Made by a program: the position numbers and the translations under genes. Positions 6,779-7,458 of a stretch of 7,458 nt of DNA are shown here, in pieces (within the stretch, counting starts at the first letter, position 1; the number at the start of each line of letters is the position of its first letter). Below the pieces are notes generated by a model. That model was not told the DNA's origin. It saw only the letters and a program-made list of their open reading frames with translations, and did not search any database. This DNA comes from an uncultured Alphaproteobacteria bacterium. Its GTDB lineage: Bacteria; Pseudomonadota; Alphaproteobacteria; Sphingomonadales; Sphingomonadaceae. The stretch lies in the NCBI GenBank assembly GCA_903939555.1, contig CAJAHV010000325.1:1-7458 (forward strand), in the 5' to 3' direction.

Positions 6779-7429
6779 ATGCCTGAATTTCGCCAACTCC
6801 TCGGCGGTTACCGGCGCTTCCGCGCTGGCCCCTATTCCGAACAGCGGGAACGCTATGACGCGATGGCCAACAAGGGCCAGGACCCCAAGGTGATGATTAT
6901 CGCCTGTTCCGACAGCCGCGTCGATCCGACCCGGGTGTTCGATACCGGCCCGGGCCAGGCCTTTGTGTTGCGTAATGTCGCCAATCTGGTGCCGCCCTAT
7001 GAACCCGACAGCGCCCAGCACAGTGCGTCGGCAGCGGTCGAATATGCCGTGACGATTCTCAAGGTGCATCACATCGTCGTCTTTGGCCATGCCCATTGCG
7101 GCGGCATCCAGGCTTCGCTTGATGGCCGGTTCGATGATGCGGCGCATGGCTCGGGCGGCTTTATCGGCAGTTGGATGTCGATGATCGCCCCGGCACGCGA
7201 CCGCATTCGTGCCGCCGCCGCGCTGTCACCCGATATCGACGCTGCCGCCGCACTTGAACTTGAAGCCATCCGCATCAGCATCGCCAACCTGCGCAGCTTC
7301 CCGTTCGTCGCGGCAGCCGAAGCCGCCGGTGAATTGCAGATACAGGGCACATGCTTTGATATCGGTGACGGTGTGTTGCGGGTACTTGACCCGGCAACCG
7401 GTCGTTTCCTACCGACACCGATCGATTGA
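6779..7429 (+). CDS. Beta-class carbonic anhydrase
   Basis: Zinc enzyme that interconverts CO2 and bicarbonate, supplying bicarbonate for carboxylases; no signal peptide is seen, so it is cytosolic. It has 216 residues, normal for the bacterial beta class. The zinc ligands are C43 in ACSDSRVDP (42-50), H104 and C107 in FGHAHCGG (102-109); the catalytic Asp45-Arg47 pair is intact, so an active R-state-like site is expected. RNVANLVPPYE (65-75) and AVEYAVTILKVHHIVVFGH (86-104) are family core, and a GELQIQGTCFDIGDG strand closes the fold. ATG 6779 fits the usual N-terminus (LLGGYRRFR); the frame remains open upstream into lipA antisense, which is not coding. There is no Shine-Dalgarno sequence, and a good promoter places transcription start at the ATG. 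It diverges from lipA. Nothing recognisable follows in the 29 bases to the window end. Confidence 0.96.
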   Translation: MPEFRQLLGGYRRFRAGPYSEQRERYDAMANKGQDPKVMIIACSDSRVDPTRVFDTGPGQAFVLRNVANLVPPYEPDSAQHSASAAVEYAVTILKVHHIVVFGHAHCGGIQASLDGRFDDAAHGSGGFIGSWMSMIAPARDRIRAAAALSPDIDAAAALELEAIRISIANLRSFPFVAAAEAAGELQIQGTCFDIGDGVLRVLDPATGRFLPTPID

Positions 7430-7458
7430 AACGGTACCCGGTCAAAGGCGATCAGCGC

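Noticed and set aside
7403..7433. CGTTTC/GAAACG inverted repeat around the carbonic anhydrase stop
   Set aside because: It has only six pairs around a 19-base loop and no T-run, too weak to call a terminator.
1..7458. Search for mobile elements, CRISPR arrays, tRNA/rRNA genes, attachment sites or defence genes
   Set aside because: Nearly every base belongs to a conserved core gene. I saw no repeats in array, no transposase or recombinase motifs and no tRNA-like cloverleaf in the short gaps.

Overview
The window is a GC-rich, gene-dense stretch of chromosome that reads as core housekeeping DNA of an alphaproteobacterium, most likely one of the Sphingomonadales. Three things point there: the order dusB(nifR3)-ntrB-ntrC, with the fused ispDF and a pncC/cinA-type gene transcribed away from it; the ratA-lipA pair beside them; and a promoter element before the last gene that fits the alphaproteobacterial housekeeping consensus GCTANAWC. 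The genus assignment is inference. I see no mobile element, CRISPR array, tRNA, rRNA or phage gene.

Layout. On the minus strand, dusB (3514 to 2492), ntrB (2495 to 1407) and ntrC (1410 to beyond base 1) form a tight operon with 4-base stop/start overlaps. They encode a tRNA dihydrouridine synthase and the nitrogen sensor kinase/sigma-54 activator pair. On the plus strand, ispDF (3588-4808) and pncC (4811-5323) form a two-gene unit, two bases apart, diverging from dusB across a 73-base gap. On the minus strand again, lipA (6698 to 5745) and ratA (5745 to 5260) share one base, and ratA runs 64 bases into the 3' end of pncC tail to tail. On the plus strand, a beta-class carbonic anhydrase (6779-7429) diverges from lipA.

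Function. The genes serve separate core processes: nitrogen control and tRNA modification, isoprenoid precursor synthesis (two MEP-pathway steps in one polypeptide), pyridine nucleotide salvage, lipoate synthesis, a START-domain protein of the Coq10/RatA family, and CO2/bicarbonate exchange. All catalytic motifs I checked are intact and no gene is visibly frameshifted. ntrC is cut by the window edge, probably losing only about a dozen residues.

I found no new multi-gene system. The points worth a second look are small: a probable pair of back-to-back promoters that would give leaderless lipA and carbonic anhydrase mRNAs; a perfect hairpin covering the dusB start codon; a GNRA-loop hairpin in the pncC/ratA convergent overlap; and a RatA tail encoded entirely opposite pncC.
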